DNA from: Calothrix sp. FI2-JRJ7
Lineage (GTDB): Bacteria > Cyanobacteriota > Cyanobacteriia > Cyanobacteriales > Nostocaceae
Direction of reading: 5' to 3'
Assembly (NCBI GenBank): GCA_019359675.1
Contig: JAHHGX010000018.1
Location: forward strand, 1 to 64,000
Length of the DNA stretch: 64,000 nt
In this document: piece after piece, positions 34,510 to 42,841 of the stretch
Numbering within the stretch: the first letter of the stretch is position 1
Layout of the letters: each line of letters starts with the position of its first letter
Translations under genes and position numbers: made by a program
Notes under the pieces: generated by a model
Told to the model about the DNA's origin: nothing
Database searches by the model: none
Seen by the model: only the letters and a program-made list of their open reading frames with translations

Positions 34510-35346
34510 ATGAAATCTACCATTACGAACACAAGTTACCAGGAGTCAAATTTGAATAGTCGTGAATTTTTGGAAGTTGTTAATTTGCGTAAGTCGTATC
34601 GCAAGCAAGATGGCAGTGAGTTTGTAGTTCTAGATAATGTCAATCTCACGGTTGGCGAGAATGAATATATTTCTGTAGTTGGGCATTCTGGATGTGGTAA
34701 ATCTACACTCATTAAAATTGTGGCAGGTTTAGAAAAAGCGACCTCCGGAAAGGTGCTACTCGATGGTAAAGAGATTCGTAAACCCGGCGCCGAGAGGATG
34801 ATGGTATTTCAGCAATACTCGTTATTACCTTGGTTAACGGTGCGGGAGAACATCCGTTTAGCAATCGATGAGGTATTAAAAAATGCCAATCGTGCTGAGA
34901 AAGTCAGTATTGTTAACGAGCATTTGTCAATGGTAAATTTGACTGCTGCTGCTGATAAGTACCCTGATGAACTATCGGGAGGGATGAAACAGCGTGTAGG
35001 CATAGCGCGCGCATTAGCGATTCGCCCTAAAATGTTGTTAATGGACGAACCATTTGGCGCGCTGGATGCATTAACGCGCGGTAAACTACAGCGTCAAGTG
35101 TTAGATATCTGGGAAAATAACAAACAAGCAGTAATGATGATTACTCATGATGTCGATGAAGCTATCTACATGTCTGACCGCATCGTTCTAATGACCAATG
35201 GACCTAGTGCTAACATCGGTGAAATTCTAGATGTACCCTTCTCTCATCCTAGAAATTTGCCTGAAATGCGAAGCTCAAAAGAGTATTACGAACTGCGAAA
35301 CTATGCTCTTAATTTCCTTGAACAAAACTTTACCGCTGACGATTAG
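34510..35346 (+). CDS. ABC transporter ATPase, NrtD/SsuB type
   Basis: 278 residues. Walker A is GHSGCGKSTL, Q-loop MMVFQQYSLLPWLTV, signature LSGGMKQRVGIARAL, Walker B LLMDEPFGALDAL and H-loop MMITHDVDEAIYM. The LPWLTV after the Q-loop is typical for the nitrate/taurine/sulfonate group. There is no NrtC-like C-terminal sensor domain. It completes the three-gene importer. A good intrinsic terminator follows at 35388-35415, so the operon ends here. Confidence 0.92.
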   Translation: MKSTITNTSYQESNLNSREFLEVVNLRKSYRKQDGSEFVVLDNVNLTVGENEYISVVGHSGCGKSTLIKIVAGLEKATSGKVLLDGKEIRKPGAERMMVFQQYSLLPWLTVRENIRLAIDEVLKNANRAEKVSIVNEHLSMVNLTAAADKYPDELSGGMKQRVGIARALAIRPKMLLMDEPFGALDALTRGKLQRQVLDIWENNKQAVMMITHDVDEAIYMSDRIVLMTNGPSANIGEILDVPFSHPRNLPEMRSSKEYYELRNYALNFLEQNFTADD

Positions 35347-35387
35347 TTCAAATTTAGGATATCATGAAAATTAAAAAAATGCAAAAC

Positions 35388-35415
35388 AACCATCTATTCA
35401 AGGTGGTTTTTTTTT
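35388..35415 (+). terminator. Rho-independent terminator of the ABC operon
   Basis: AACCATC at 35388-35394 pairs with GGTGGTT at 35402-35408 (one G-U pair) around a 7-nt loop, followed directly by an uninterrupted T-run to 35415. It lies 42 bp after the ATPase stop. Confidence 0.75.
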
Positions 35416-35476
35416 ACTAATATGAGACCATCTTATGAGAGATGCTCATAGATGTAGTATTTATTAGGGGTATTAG

Positions 35477-36814
35477 ATGGAGAATTGGCAAGCGTTGATT
35501 AGCATTACCACATTTTTGTGCGTTATTTTTTTAATTATGACTGAGTGGGTACACTTGACAATTGCAACTTTATTAGGTGCATTGTTGCTTGTATTTACCA
35601 ATGTGATGACTTTGAATGACGCTGTTGGTTATATTGGTAACAGTCACGGTACTTTGGCATTATTTTTTGGTGTAATGGTTTTAGTTCGTGCATTTGAACC
35701 AACTAAAATTTTTGAGTACTTAGCTACGCAGCTAGTAATTTTAGCCAAAGGTGAAGGCAAGCGGTTATTACTAGGGATTGTTGCAATTACAACTCCAATT
35801 TGTGCTGTATTACCGAATGCAACTACAGTCATGTTGTTGGCCCCTTTAATTCCTCCAATGGCGGAAGAATTAGGAGTAAATTTTGTACCATTACTTTTAT
35901 TACTAGTATTTGTTGCGAACAGTGCAGGACTTTTAACAATTGTTGGAGACCCAGCTACATATATTGTTGGTGATGCCATAAATCTAAGTTTTATCGATTA
36001 CTTATATCGCTTAAGTTTCGGTGGAGCAATTGCTATTTTGACGGTTACTGCCACCTTACCATTTTTATTTCGTAAAATTTGGAATACAAAACTTGATACT
36101 TTACAAGAACTACCACACCCCAAAATTAATCACCCACGTGTTTTAGCATTAGGAGGGTTAATAGTAGCTCTAGTTTTATTATTTTTTGTTATAGGTGAAG
36201 GATTGCCTGTACCAATTTCACCTGCTGCCGTTGCTCTTTTAGGCGCCGCGTTAGCAATGTTGCTTGCTCATAACAGTCGTATTGATTCAGTGAATAATAT
36301 TCTCCGTGATGTAGACTGGAGTACACTGATATTTTTTATGAGTATTTTTGTTTTGATTGGAGGATTAGAAAAAACAGGAGTAATTAACAGCTTATCTGGA
36401 GTACTTGCAACGATACTAGGAAAAAATACTGCTTTTGGCTCAATATTTTTAATCTTTTTCGTTGGATTATTATCGAGTGTTGTGCCTAACATTCCGTTAG
36501 TGGTAGCGATGGTACCCCTACTTAAACAGTATGTAGTTAATGTCGGATTGGCACCTGCTGAAGTTCTCCAAGCAAATTTTAACGGACAATTTCCTCCAGA
36601 AGTACTACCTCTATTTTATGCAATGATGTTCGGCGCCACATTAGGAGGTAATGGTACATTAGTAGGAGCATCATCAAATATAGTCGCAGCAGGTGTATCC
36701 GAACAACATGGGCGCCGTATTTCATTCAAAACGTTTTTGCGTTATGGTATTCCGGTGATGGTGCTGCAATTAATCACTTCAGCTTTGTACGTATTTTTTA
36801 GATTTTTGGTTTAA
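35477..36814 (+). CDS. ArsB/NhaD-type ion permease (SLC13/IT superfamily)
   Basis: 445 residues, nearly all hydrophobic, with about eleven membrane segments arranged as two repeats. Signature pieces are AVLPNATTVMLLAPLIPPMA in the first half and FGATLGGNGTLVGASSNIVA in the second, the Asn-rich re-entrant hairpins of the IT superfamily. Members include ArsB (arsenite), NhaD (Na+/H+) and P-protein-like carriers. The substrate is not clear. No arsR or arsenate reductase gene is nearby, so an arsenic role has no support from context. The ATG at 35477 has GGGG eight bases before it. It follows the ABC operon after a terminator and so is a separate unit. Confidence 0.85.
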   Translation: MENWQALISITTFLCVIFLIMTEWVHLTIATLLGALLLVFTNVMTLNDAVGYIGNSHGTLALFFGVMVLVRAFEPTKIFEYLATQLVILAKGEGKRLLLGIVAITTPICAVLPNATTVMLLAPLIPPMAEELGVNFVPLLLLLVFVANSAGLLTIVGDPATYIVGDAINLSFIDYLYRLSFGGAIAILTVTATLPFLFRKIWNTKLDTLQELPHPKINHPRVLALGGLIVALVLLFFVIGEGLPVPISPAAVALLGAALAMLLAHNSRIDSVNNILRDVDWSTLIFFMSIFVLIGGLEKTGVINSLSGVLATILGKNTAFGSIFLIFFVGLLSSVVPNIPLVVAMVPLLKQYVVNVGLAPAEVLQANFNGQFPPEVLPLFYAMMFGATLGGNGTLVGASSNIVAAGVSEQHGRRISFKTFLRYGIPVMVLQLITSALYVFFRFLV

Positions 36815-36837
36815 TTCACATATTTCCAGAAAACGAC

Positions 36838-36865
36838 GTAGAGACGTTACATGTAACGTCTCTAC
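36838..36865. repeat. GTAGAGACG-family palindrome
   Basis: Perfect 28-bp palindrome with core GTTACATGTAAC, located between two convergent genes. The same core is found again at 63640-63667. In this position it could serve as a bidirectional terminator stem, though T-runs are short. Confidence 0.85.
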
Positions 36866-36871
36866 AAATGT

Positions 36872-37090
36872 TTATTGTATTTCTGAATCTGGGGGAGCAG
36901 CTTTTGGTAATACTGAGCGCGCCTCATCATCTGTTACTAAAGGCACACCGAGTTTTTTCCTGGCTGTTTCTTCGGCAATTTTTTTATCTTGTTCATTACT
37001 GAATTGGCTTTCATCGAGCAAATGCTGTTCACGTGCAGCTTGGTCTCGACTTGGTGCGGCGCCGTTTTTCCATCTGTATCTAATGTCCAT
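36872..37090 (-). CDS. Small conserved-looking hypothetical protein
   Basis: 72 residues starting MDIRYRWKNGAAPSRDQAAR. It is highly charged, with helical segments EQHLLDESQFSNEQDKKIAE and ETARKKLGVPLVTDDEARSV, and ends with a Pro-rich tail. No membrane segment. I do not recognise the family. A GTG at 37120 would add ten residues, but the ATG at 37090 has GAGG just before it. Its codon usage and regular charge pattern suggest a real gene. Confidence 0.6.
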   Translation of the reverse strand: MDIRYRWKNGAAPSRDQAAREQHLLDESQFSNEQDKKIAEETARKKLGVPLVTDDEARSVLPKAAPPDSEIQ

Positions 37091-37120
37091 AACCTCAAAA
37101 ACAGATAAACTGCTTTTCAC

Positions 37121-37526
37121 TATTTATTGCTAAATAATAAAACTAAAACACTAACTCGGTACTCATTCCACAGGTTGAAGTATCAGTAGGGTGGAATGTC
37201 GCTATTTTACGCATTTAGAGGCGCCAATAAAATTAGGTAGGGTGCGATCTGCGCTATTACAACCAATCAATGTAACGTATATTAAAGTGCTTTCACGCAC
37301 CATAATATCGTAAAGGCGCGTGCCATTCATCAGTAGGGTGTAGTTTTGGATTGTCATTCTAAGAGCCGAAGTGTTCCGGTTTATGTGCGCTAGCATAAAC
37401 ATTGTAGCGACTGGCGCCTGATATGAAAACAAAACATGCTATCAATTAACGTTCTGGACTTTTACTTCCTAAATTATTTTTATTAACAAATATTAAGACA
37501 GACGAGAGAACCTCGTAAAAGAATTT
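37121..37526. repeat. Intergenic region holding an inverted copy of the 177-bp repeat
   Basis: 37205-37301 is, on the minus strand, nearly identical to the left part of the repeat at 13428-13604, including the loop ACTTTAATATACGTTACATT. The second hairpin is absent or degenerate. The right portion (37310-37340) repeats the TGCCATTCA...GTAGGGTG link found between the two hairpins at 13.3 kb, in a different arrangement. No gene is seen. Confidence 0.65.
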
Positions 37527-38495
37527 ATGACTGAAAAAAAAACGCGGCGCAATTTCTTAATTACCAGTATGGCTGTTGCTGGTAGTATTGTGGGAGCAGA
37601 TACCTTGCAATTCCATACTTCCGACGCTGCTAAAACACCAGTTTCTATGCCAGAAAGATTGTTGGGACGCACGGGGGTAAAAGTTCCGTTGTTGGGATTG
37701 GGAGGTGCAAGTACAAAAACACCACTTGATAAAGAGGATAGGGAACGTGATGCTTTGGCAATTATTGAAAGAGCGCTTGAACTCGGTATCCGTTATTTTG
37801 ATACTGCCGCTAGCTATGGTTTGAATGAAATTTATTTGGGAAAAGTCCTGCCATCCCACCGTTCAAAGATATTTTTAGCCAGTAAAACTTATGAGAAAGA
37901 TAGGGATGGGATGTGGCGAGAATTAGAGCTATCTCTCAAACGTCTCAATACAGACTATCTGGACTTGTGGCAGTTGCATAGTGTTGCTTCATCCGAACAT
38001 ATCGAAAAAATCTTTAGTGCGAATGGTGGAATTAAAGCTCTAGAAGAGGCTAAAGAGCAGAAAATTGTAAGGTTTGTTGGTATTACCGGACATCACGAAC
38101 CTTCGGTAATAGTTGAAGCTATGCGTCGCTATCCTTTCCACACAACCTTAATTCCGGTAAACGCGGCAGACAAACACCATCCGCGTCCGCACTTATCCTT
38201 GGTTTTACCATTAGCTCGGCAACAAAATGTAGGTGTAATAGCTATGAAAGTGCCTGCTTACGGGAAGTTATTCCAATCTGGTGGTTTAACAGGAATGCAG
38301 CAAGCAATGGGTTATACCCTATCCCAGCCTGGTGTCCATTGTTGTGTGATTTCTGCTGATGATGTAAAGCAATTAGAAGAAAATGTCAAAGTAGCTCGTG
38401 CTTTCGAGCAACTGAGCAATAAACAACTAGCAGCTATTGAAGAACGCACAGCCAAAATTTGGCAGGACAGCACATTCTACCGTGCTTGGAGTTAA
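37527..38495 (+). CDS. Aldo/keto reductase with a twin-arginine leader
   Basis: 322 residues. N-terminal twin-arginine leader (KTRRNFLITSMAVAGSIVGA). The AKR barrel starts at LGRTGVKVPLLGLGGAST. The catalytic tetrad can be placed: Asp in IRYFDTAASYG, Tyr in the same motif, Lys in FLASKTYEKD and His in LWQLHSV. The NADPH site towards the end (GVHCCVISADDVKQLEENV) is less canonical than in cytoplasmic AKRs. Tat export of a folded, cofactor-loaded reductase is the inference; the substrate is unknown. The ATG at 37527 gives a good leader. Confidence 0.88.
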   Translation: MTEKKTRRNFLITSMAVAGSIVGADTLQFHTSDAAKTPVSMPERLLGRTGVKVPLLGLGGASTKTPLDKEDRERDALAIIERALELGIRYFDTAASYGLNEIYLGKVLPSHRSKIFLASKTYEKDRDGMWRELELSLKRLNTDYLDLWQLHSVASSEHIEKIFSANGGIKALEEAKEQKIVRFVGITGHHEPSVIVEAMRRYPFHTTLIPVNAADKHHPRPHLSLVLPLARQQNVGVIAMKVPAYGKLFQSGGLTGMQQAMGYTLSQPGVHCCVISADDVKQLEENVKVARAFEQLSNKQLAAIEERTAKIWQDSTFYRAWS

Positions 38496-38602
38496 TATTG
38501 CAGCAATTATTGAAATACCACGTATGTGAGGCATAGCCCTACTTACAGCAGTAATGCTACTATTCTTAAAGTTACAGTTTAATAGTAACCGGAGAGCTAT
38601 TT

Positions 38603-38962
38603 GTGCCGATTATTCAAAGTACAAGCGTAATCGATGGAGAAAAAGTAGATATCTATATTGAGGTGGATACAATTCCGCCTTCTGGCGATGATGACGTGTT
38701 TCGAGATAGTGGGGAGAGAGTTGTCAGGGCAGCAAAAGATGTATTTGGCAGAGGTTTGGATTTATCTCGCAGTTGTGCAAAAGAGGTAATACAAAGCATT
38801 AGTCAAATGAGTGACGCTGTTAAACCGAATGAATTTGAGGTAAAACTGGCAATTAAGCTTGATTCTAAAGCAGGTGTACCAGTTTTAGTAAAATTAGGTG
38901 CCGAGGCACAAATGGAGGTGACAATGAAATGGACACTCAAAGAAGCATCGAAACCAGTTTAA
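38603..38962 (+). CDS. Trypco1 / CU044_2847-family protein, first gene of the conflict cassette
   Basis: 119 residues. A small beta-rich domain with VDIYIEVDTIPPSGDDDVFR at the front and FEVKLAIKLDSKAGVPVLVK in the second half, ending with EAQMEVTMKWTL. This fits the trypsin-co-occurring domain 1 (CU044_2847 family), found beside trypsin-like, caspase-like and NTPase conflict proteins and thought to act as an adaptor. The start is GTG at 38603, with GGAGAG seven bases upstream. Its end overlaps the AAA+ gene by 34 bp, which suggests translational coupling. Confidence 0.8.
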   Translation: MPIIQSTSVIDGEKVDIYIEVDTIPPSGDDDVFRDSGERVVRAAKDVFGRGLDLSRSCAKEVIQSISQMSDAVKPNEFEVKLAIKLDSKAGVPVLVKLGAEAQMEVTMKWTLKEASKPV

Positions 38963-39912
38963 CTGAAGAATCCGCGATTCAAATATTGCCGTACACGCTA
39001 ATTGTAGGGCAGCAACAGTTAAAGCTAGCGTTAGAACTAGCATATATTGCACCCCGTATAAGTGGAGTATTACTTAGCGGACAACGAGGAACTGGTAAAT
39101 CTACGGCTGTAAGGGCATTTGCAAAAATGATGTCTGGTAAGCTTCCTGTAACTCTCCCTATTAATGCAACAGAAGACCGTGTAGTAGGAGGATGGCGAAT
39201 AGATGAATTAATGCGAAGTAAAGCTGAACCTCAACCAGGATTATTGGAAAAAGCTAATAACAGTTTGCTTTATGTAGACGAAATTAATTTACTTGATGAC
39301 CATATAGTTAATATTATTCTTGATGTCACTTCAACTGGGGTATTGGTAGTACAGCGAGAAGGGCAAAGTTACGAAAAACCGATTTCATTTACCCTTGTAG
39401 GAACAATGAATCCAGAAGAGGGTGGATTGCGTCCACAGTTACTTGATAGATTTGGGTTGATGGTAAACGTGAATACGGAAACCAATGAGGCTGAACGTAT
39501 GATGATTTTGCAAACCGTTTTGGAATTTGATGAGGCTGTATCTCAATTAAAAGTAGGGGAACAATCAGACTATATAAATGATGCGTTAGAAAAAGATAAG
39601 AAATACAAAGCTTTATTAGAAAAAGCGAAACAAAACTTTTATAAAGTTAAGCTACCTATAAACATTGCTAAAAATTGTGTGCGTTTGGCAAGTGAGTTTC
39701 AGGCAGAAGGAAATCGGGCTGACTACATTATTGCTTTAGCCGCGCGTGCGGATGCTGCACTCAAAGGCGCCAAACAAGTAAAAAATGAGCATATAGCAGC
39801 AGTTGCGGAATTTGCGCTGCAACATCGGCGCCCAGAAGCACTGCAAAACAACCAAATGGCATGGAGCGATGAAGATCAACAACGTGTTACCAAGATTTTA
39901 AGCGATGAGTGA
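38929..39912 (+). CDS. ChlI/MoxR-like AAA+ ATPase of the conflict cassette
   Basis: 327 residues resembling magnesium chelatase subunit I, but outside any chlorophyll locus. Walker A is SGQRGTGKSTAV (residue 45 region) and Walker B is LLYVDEINLLDD. Sensor 1 lies in FTLVGTMNPEEG, and the arginine finger region is LRPQLLDRFGLMV. A C-terminal lid follows (PINIAKNCVRLASEF, then DYIIALAARADAALKG). All ATPase motifs are intact. Such ATPases act with a vWA partner to remodel a target; here the vWA gene overlaps by one base (TGATG). It shares its 5' end with the Trypco1 gene. Confidence 0.9.
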   Translation: MDTQRSIETSLTEESAIQILPYTLIVGQQQLKLALELAYIAPRISGVLLSGQRGTGKSTAVRAFAKMMSGKLPVTLPINATEDRVVGGWRIDELMRSKAEPQPGLLEKANNSLLYVDEINLLDDHIVNIILDVTSTGVLVVQREGQSYEKPISFTLVGTMNPEEGGLRPQLLDRFGLMVNVNTETNEAERMMILQTVLEFDEAVSQLKVGEQSDYINDALEKDKKYKALLEKAKQNFYKVKLPINIAKNCVRLASEFQAEGNRADYIIALAARADAALKGAKQVKNEHIAAVAEFALQHRRPEALQNNQMAWSDEDQQRVTKILSDE

Positions 39913-41158
39913 TGCAAGCAAATTCTTTCAAGCTGAATTTTGACGATTCATTTACACAGTGTCTGGCTTGTGCAGCTATCACACCAGGATTGCAAAATGT
40001 TTTGCTGTTCGATACATCTCTTGAAACTTTACGTATATCGGGTTTAGTTATAGCTCAAATGCTAGAAGCTGTAACTGATAACTCAGTGCCTAAAATAACT
40101 TTGAGTACTTTTGAAACAGAAGAAGATTTATGGGGTAGCTTGGGGATTAATAATGAGTCACAGGAATACTCTTTTAATTGGAAACCTGGTTTGCTGGGAA
40201 ATGATGCAAAACCTAGGCTAGTAATAATTCCTGATTTAACTAAACTCAGTTTAGCCGCTATGCGTGCGTGTGTTGTAATGATGGGTGGAAAGGTAGCACA
40301 TTTAGAATTACACAAAACTTAATAGACCCTTATCCAGAAGACAACGCACCAGTAGAACGCGAAGTAGCTTCACTACGTTTACCCAGTCGTCACTTCCAAA
40401 ATAAGTCAATAGCGCGGGGTGTAATTATCGGCGTAGAAAAAGCAACGAATCTTCAAGACATAGCTATAGTAAGAACTTTATTAGAAGCAGCAAAATTCCA
40501 ACCTATTCGCCAAGCTGTATTTTTTAACGGAAAGCTTATATTATCACCCACAGATTTATATTCCTACCGTCGGGCACCAGTTGCAGAACAAATGCTAACC
40601 CTTGTACTCGACCATACTTGTTTACAAGATTATAGATGGCAAGACAAGCTATTACCTTATCTAAGTTGGGCATATGTAGAACGTGCGAGTGTTTGCTTAG
40701 TTCAGGTAGGCGCCGCAAATGCACGAAACGAACTACAAGCCGAAAAAATAATCGCACAAAGTATATTAGTACCTAGTATAAATGCGGCTATTGAAGCCGA
40801 AGCTGGCATAGCAACCCCACTCGCTCACGGTTTAGACTTAGCGTTACAAACTTTACGTCATGCCCTACAACACGGGCGCAGTATGATAAAGCAAGCTATG
40901 CTAGTGGTAATTACTGATGGACGGGGGAATATTCCAATAGAAGCAAGTCGAACTAATCGGATAATACCCCCTGTCGGACGAAAAGGAGTTGAGGATGCGT
41001 TGCAAGTAGCAGAACGTGTTCGTGGTTTAGAAGGAGTTAAAACGGTATTGCTAAATCCTAAATCTAGGCAATATCCAGAAATACCACTGGAGCTAGCTAA
41101 AGCGCTGGGTGCAAAAGTCGTATTAATTCCAGAGCAAGAAACATGGGAGTTAGAGTAG
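39912..41158 (+). pseudogene. ChlD-like vWA-domain protein, split by a frameshift
   Basis: One protein of about 415 residues appears in two frames. The first (39912-40322) has a ChlD/AAA-like N-terminal part ending AMRACVVMMGGKVAHLE, then stops at TAA 40320. The second picks up with QNLIDPYPEDNAPVEREVAS and runs to 41158. The switch lies between about 40300 and 40320, near an AAAA run. The vWA domain covers the last 200 residues. The metal-site Thr (GIATPLAHGL) and Asp (VVITDGRGN) are visible, but the first motif reads LVLDHTC where DxSxS is expected. The gene starts on the stop of the AAA+ gene. Sequencing error or programmed frameshifting are alternatives to decay. Confidence 0.65.
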
Positions 41159-42473
41159 CGGTGAGCAGTTTAATTCAAAAAGTTACAACTAGCCAGAGCA
41201 TGAAACGACGCGATATTTTTGCTGAAGGTAAATCAGTAGAAGAATTACAGGTGCAAAATTTCTCATCACCACTAGAGTATATAAATATACCAACAGAAGA
41301 TTTAACAAAAGATAACCATGTTTATGCTGGTATAAATTTTTCTCCCAATCTAGATAAAAAATTTAATAAAGAAGTAGCTATTTTATATATTGAATCAGAA
41401 GAAGGACAATATCGAGTGCGTGCGCGAACAGCCGAGCAAAAACAACTCGATACAGAATTATGCTTACCTCCTGAATTATCTTTTAGCCAGCAAATAGAAG
41501 GTGATAATATCCCAGAGAAACTACGCCAAATTTCTGGAAGAATGCGAATGTTTTCAACAGAAAATAAAGTTGCTCGACAAATTAGCGGTTGGCTGATGAA
41601 ATTACAACAAACACTCCAAACTGCTCATAATCTAAAATTATCGTGTATTGTAATTAACGACCGTACTGACTCTGAAATTCCTTGGGAAATGCTCGAATTC
41701 TCAGAAAATCATTATTTGGGGCATCACTTGTTACTGTTCGGTGGCAGGATATTGAAAATAATACATTTTGGGATGATACTAACAGCTTAATTAGCTTGGA
41801 GTTTCAAGAGGAACACTGTTGTGGAGATATAGTAGCTTATACAAATACTAGCGACTTTAAGAATGTTGAGCAAGAAATAACGACTTTGAATCAATTTAAT
41901 AATAACTGTTTTCAAAGTATACATGATTTTTTAGGATATTTAGAGCAAATCAACTCTGAAATAAGTTTAATGTTTATTGCCAGTCATGGTTTTTTTGGCG
42001 ATGATATTTCTCAAATGTACTTAGGAGAAGATGACACAAAACAACGAATATCATTACCATAACTTTATGACTATGACTTTGACTTCTTCAAATCCTACCG
42101 TAGTATAGTATTTATGAACGCTTGTCATTCCGGGCACCTGCGAAGGGATAAAAAACTAGATATCATAGATCATAACTACCGCATCGGATTTGCAACATTT
42201 TTCTTAAAAAAAGGCGCCAGAGGAGTAATAGGAACCCTAGGTAAAGTTATAGACCAATACGCAGCCAAAGTTACCAGTAACTTCTTCGCCGAATATCAAC
42301 GCAACCCCAACCTCCCCGTAGCAGCAATCTTACGCAATATAAGAGCAGAAGCAGCAAAAAATTTTCGAGCCAATAAAACCGAAGAAAATAGGCGCCTGTT
42401 TATATTTACCTTCATGTACGTTTACTACGGCAACCCAATGACAACACTCCGCCTAAACTCATCAGGAAATTAG
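41143..42473 (+). pseudogene. CHAT-domain (caspase-like) protease, broken by a frameshift and a stop
   Basis: Three pieces form one protein of about 440 residues. Piece 1 (41143-41721) holds an N-terminal domain and the start of CHAT (SEIPWEMLEFSENHYLG). At the run GGGG, 41718-41721, the frame changes; one additional G would restore it. Piece 2 continues ASLVTVRWQDIEN to TAA at 42060. Piece 3 continues in the same frame: LYDYDFDFFKSYRSIVF then MNACHSG. The catalytic pair is intact, His in FIASHGFFGDD (codon at 41985) and Cys in MNACHSG (codon at 42123). CHAT proteases are effectors in caspase-like and gasdermin-linked immunity. Its start overlaps the vWA gene by 16 bp. Confidence 0.75.
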
Positions 42474-42477
42474 CGTT

Positions 42478-42813
42478 ATGTCAAACACCCACGAGCTACC
42501 ATTATCTGTCCAACCAGTAATTAGCTACCCGCGTCAAGCACAGGTAGGTAAAACATACTTAATGACTATCGATTTAGAAACAAATGATGGTGAGTGGGTG
42601 TATAAAAAAGAAGAATATTCAATTTACTGCATGTTGGATGTAAGCATTCAGGAGGTGCCATTATTTAACTTTAAAGCAATTGGAGAACCAGCAATAATTC
42701 TACATCGCTTCGGTGGAACTTATGGTGCAGCCAAGTTTTTACTCACAGCAGCATCTGAAGAAATGGAAGGAGAAATTATACCGTTTCTCGATGAAGATGC
42801 GCTTTATCCCTGA
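42478..42813 (+). CDS. Small unknown protein of the conflict cassette
   Basis: 111 residues, open frame. Notable stretches are LSVQPVISYPRQAQVGKTYL, MTIDLETNDGEWVYKKEEYS and IILHRFGGTYGAAKFLLTAA, a beta-rich pattern without membrane segment. I think the same domain occurs elsewhere in cyanobacteria beside or fused to large NTPase or protease conflict proteins, but I cannot name it. It lies 4 bp after the CHAT gene and 14 bp before the next start, so it belongs to the operon. Its likely role is as an associated or adaptor domain. Confidence 0.65.
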   Translation: MSNTHELPLSVQPVISYPRQAQVGKTYLMTIDLETNDGEWVYKKEEYSIYCMLDVSIQEVPLFNFKAIGEPAIILHRFGGTYGAAKFLLTAASEEMEGEIIPFLDEDALYP

Positions 42814-42815
42814 CT

Positions 42816-42841
42816 GTAGAGATTGACATGTCAATCTCTAC
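42816..42841. repeat. GTAGAGA-family palindrome between two cassette genes
   Basis: Perfect 26-bp palindrome, centre GACATGTC. Its central ATG (42828) is in frame with the CHAT-FHA gene and adds about 12 residues that are probably not original. An ATG at 42864 lies outside the repeat. Confidence 0.8.

Noticed and set aside
35477-36814. Arsenite efflux pump ArsB
   Set aside because: The fold is shared by many IT-superfamily carriers, and no arsR, arsC or acr gene is nearby.
38929-41158. AAA+ and vWA genes as magnesium chelatase subunits ChlI and ChlD
   Set aside because: They resemble them, but the pair lies beside Trypco1 and CHAT genes, the vWA metal site is atypical, and no chlorophyll gene is near; a conflict-system role fits better.
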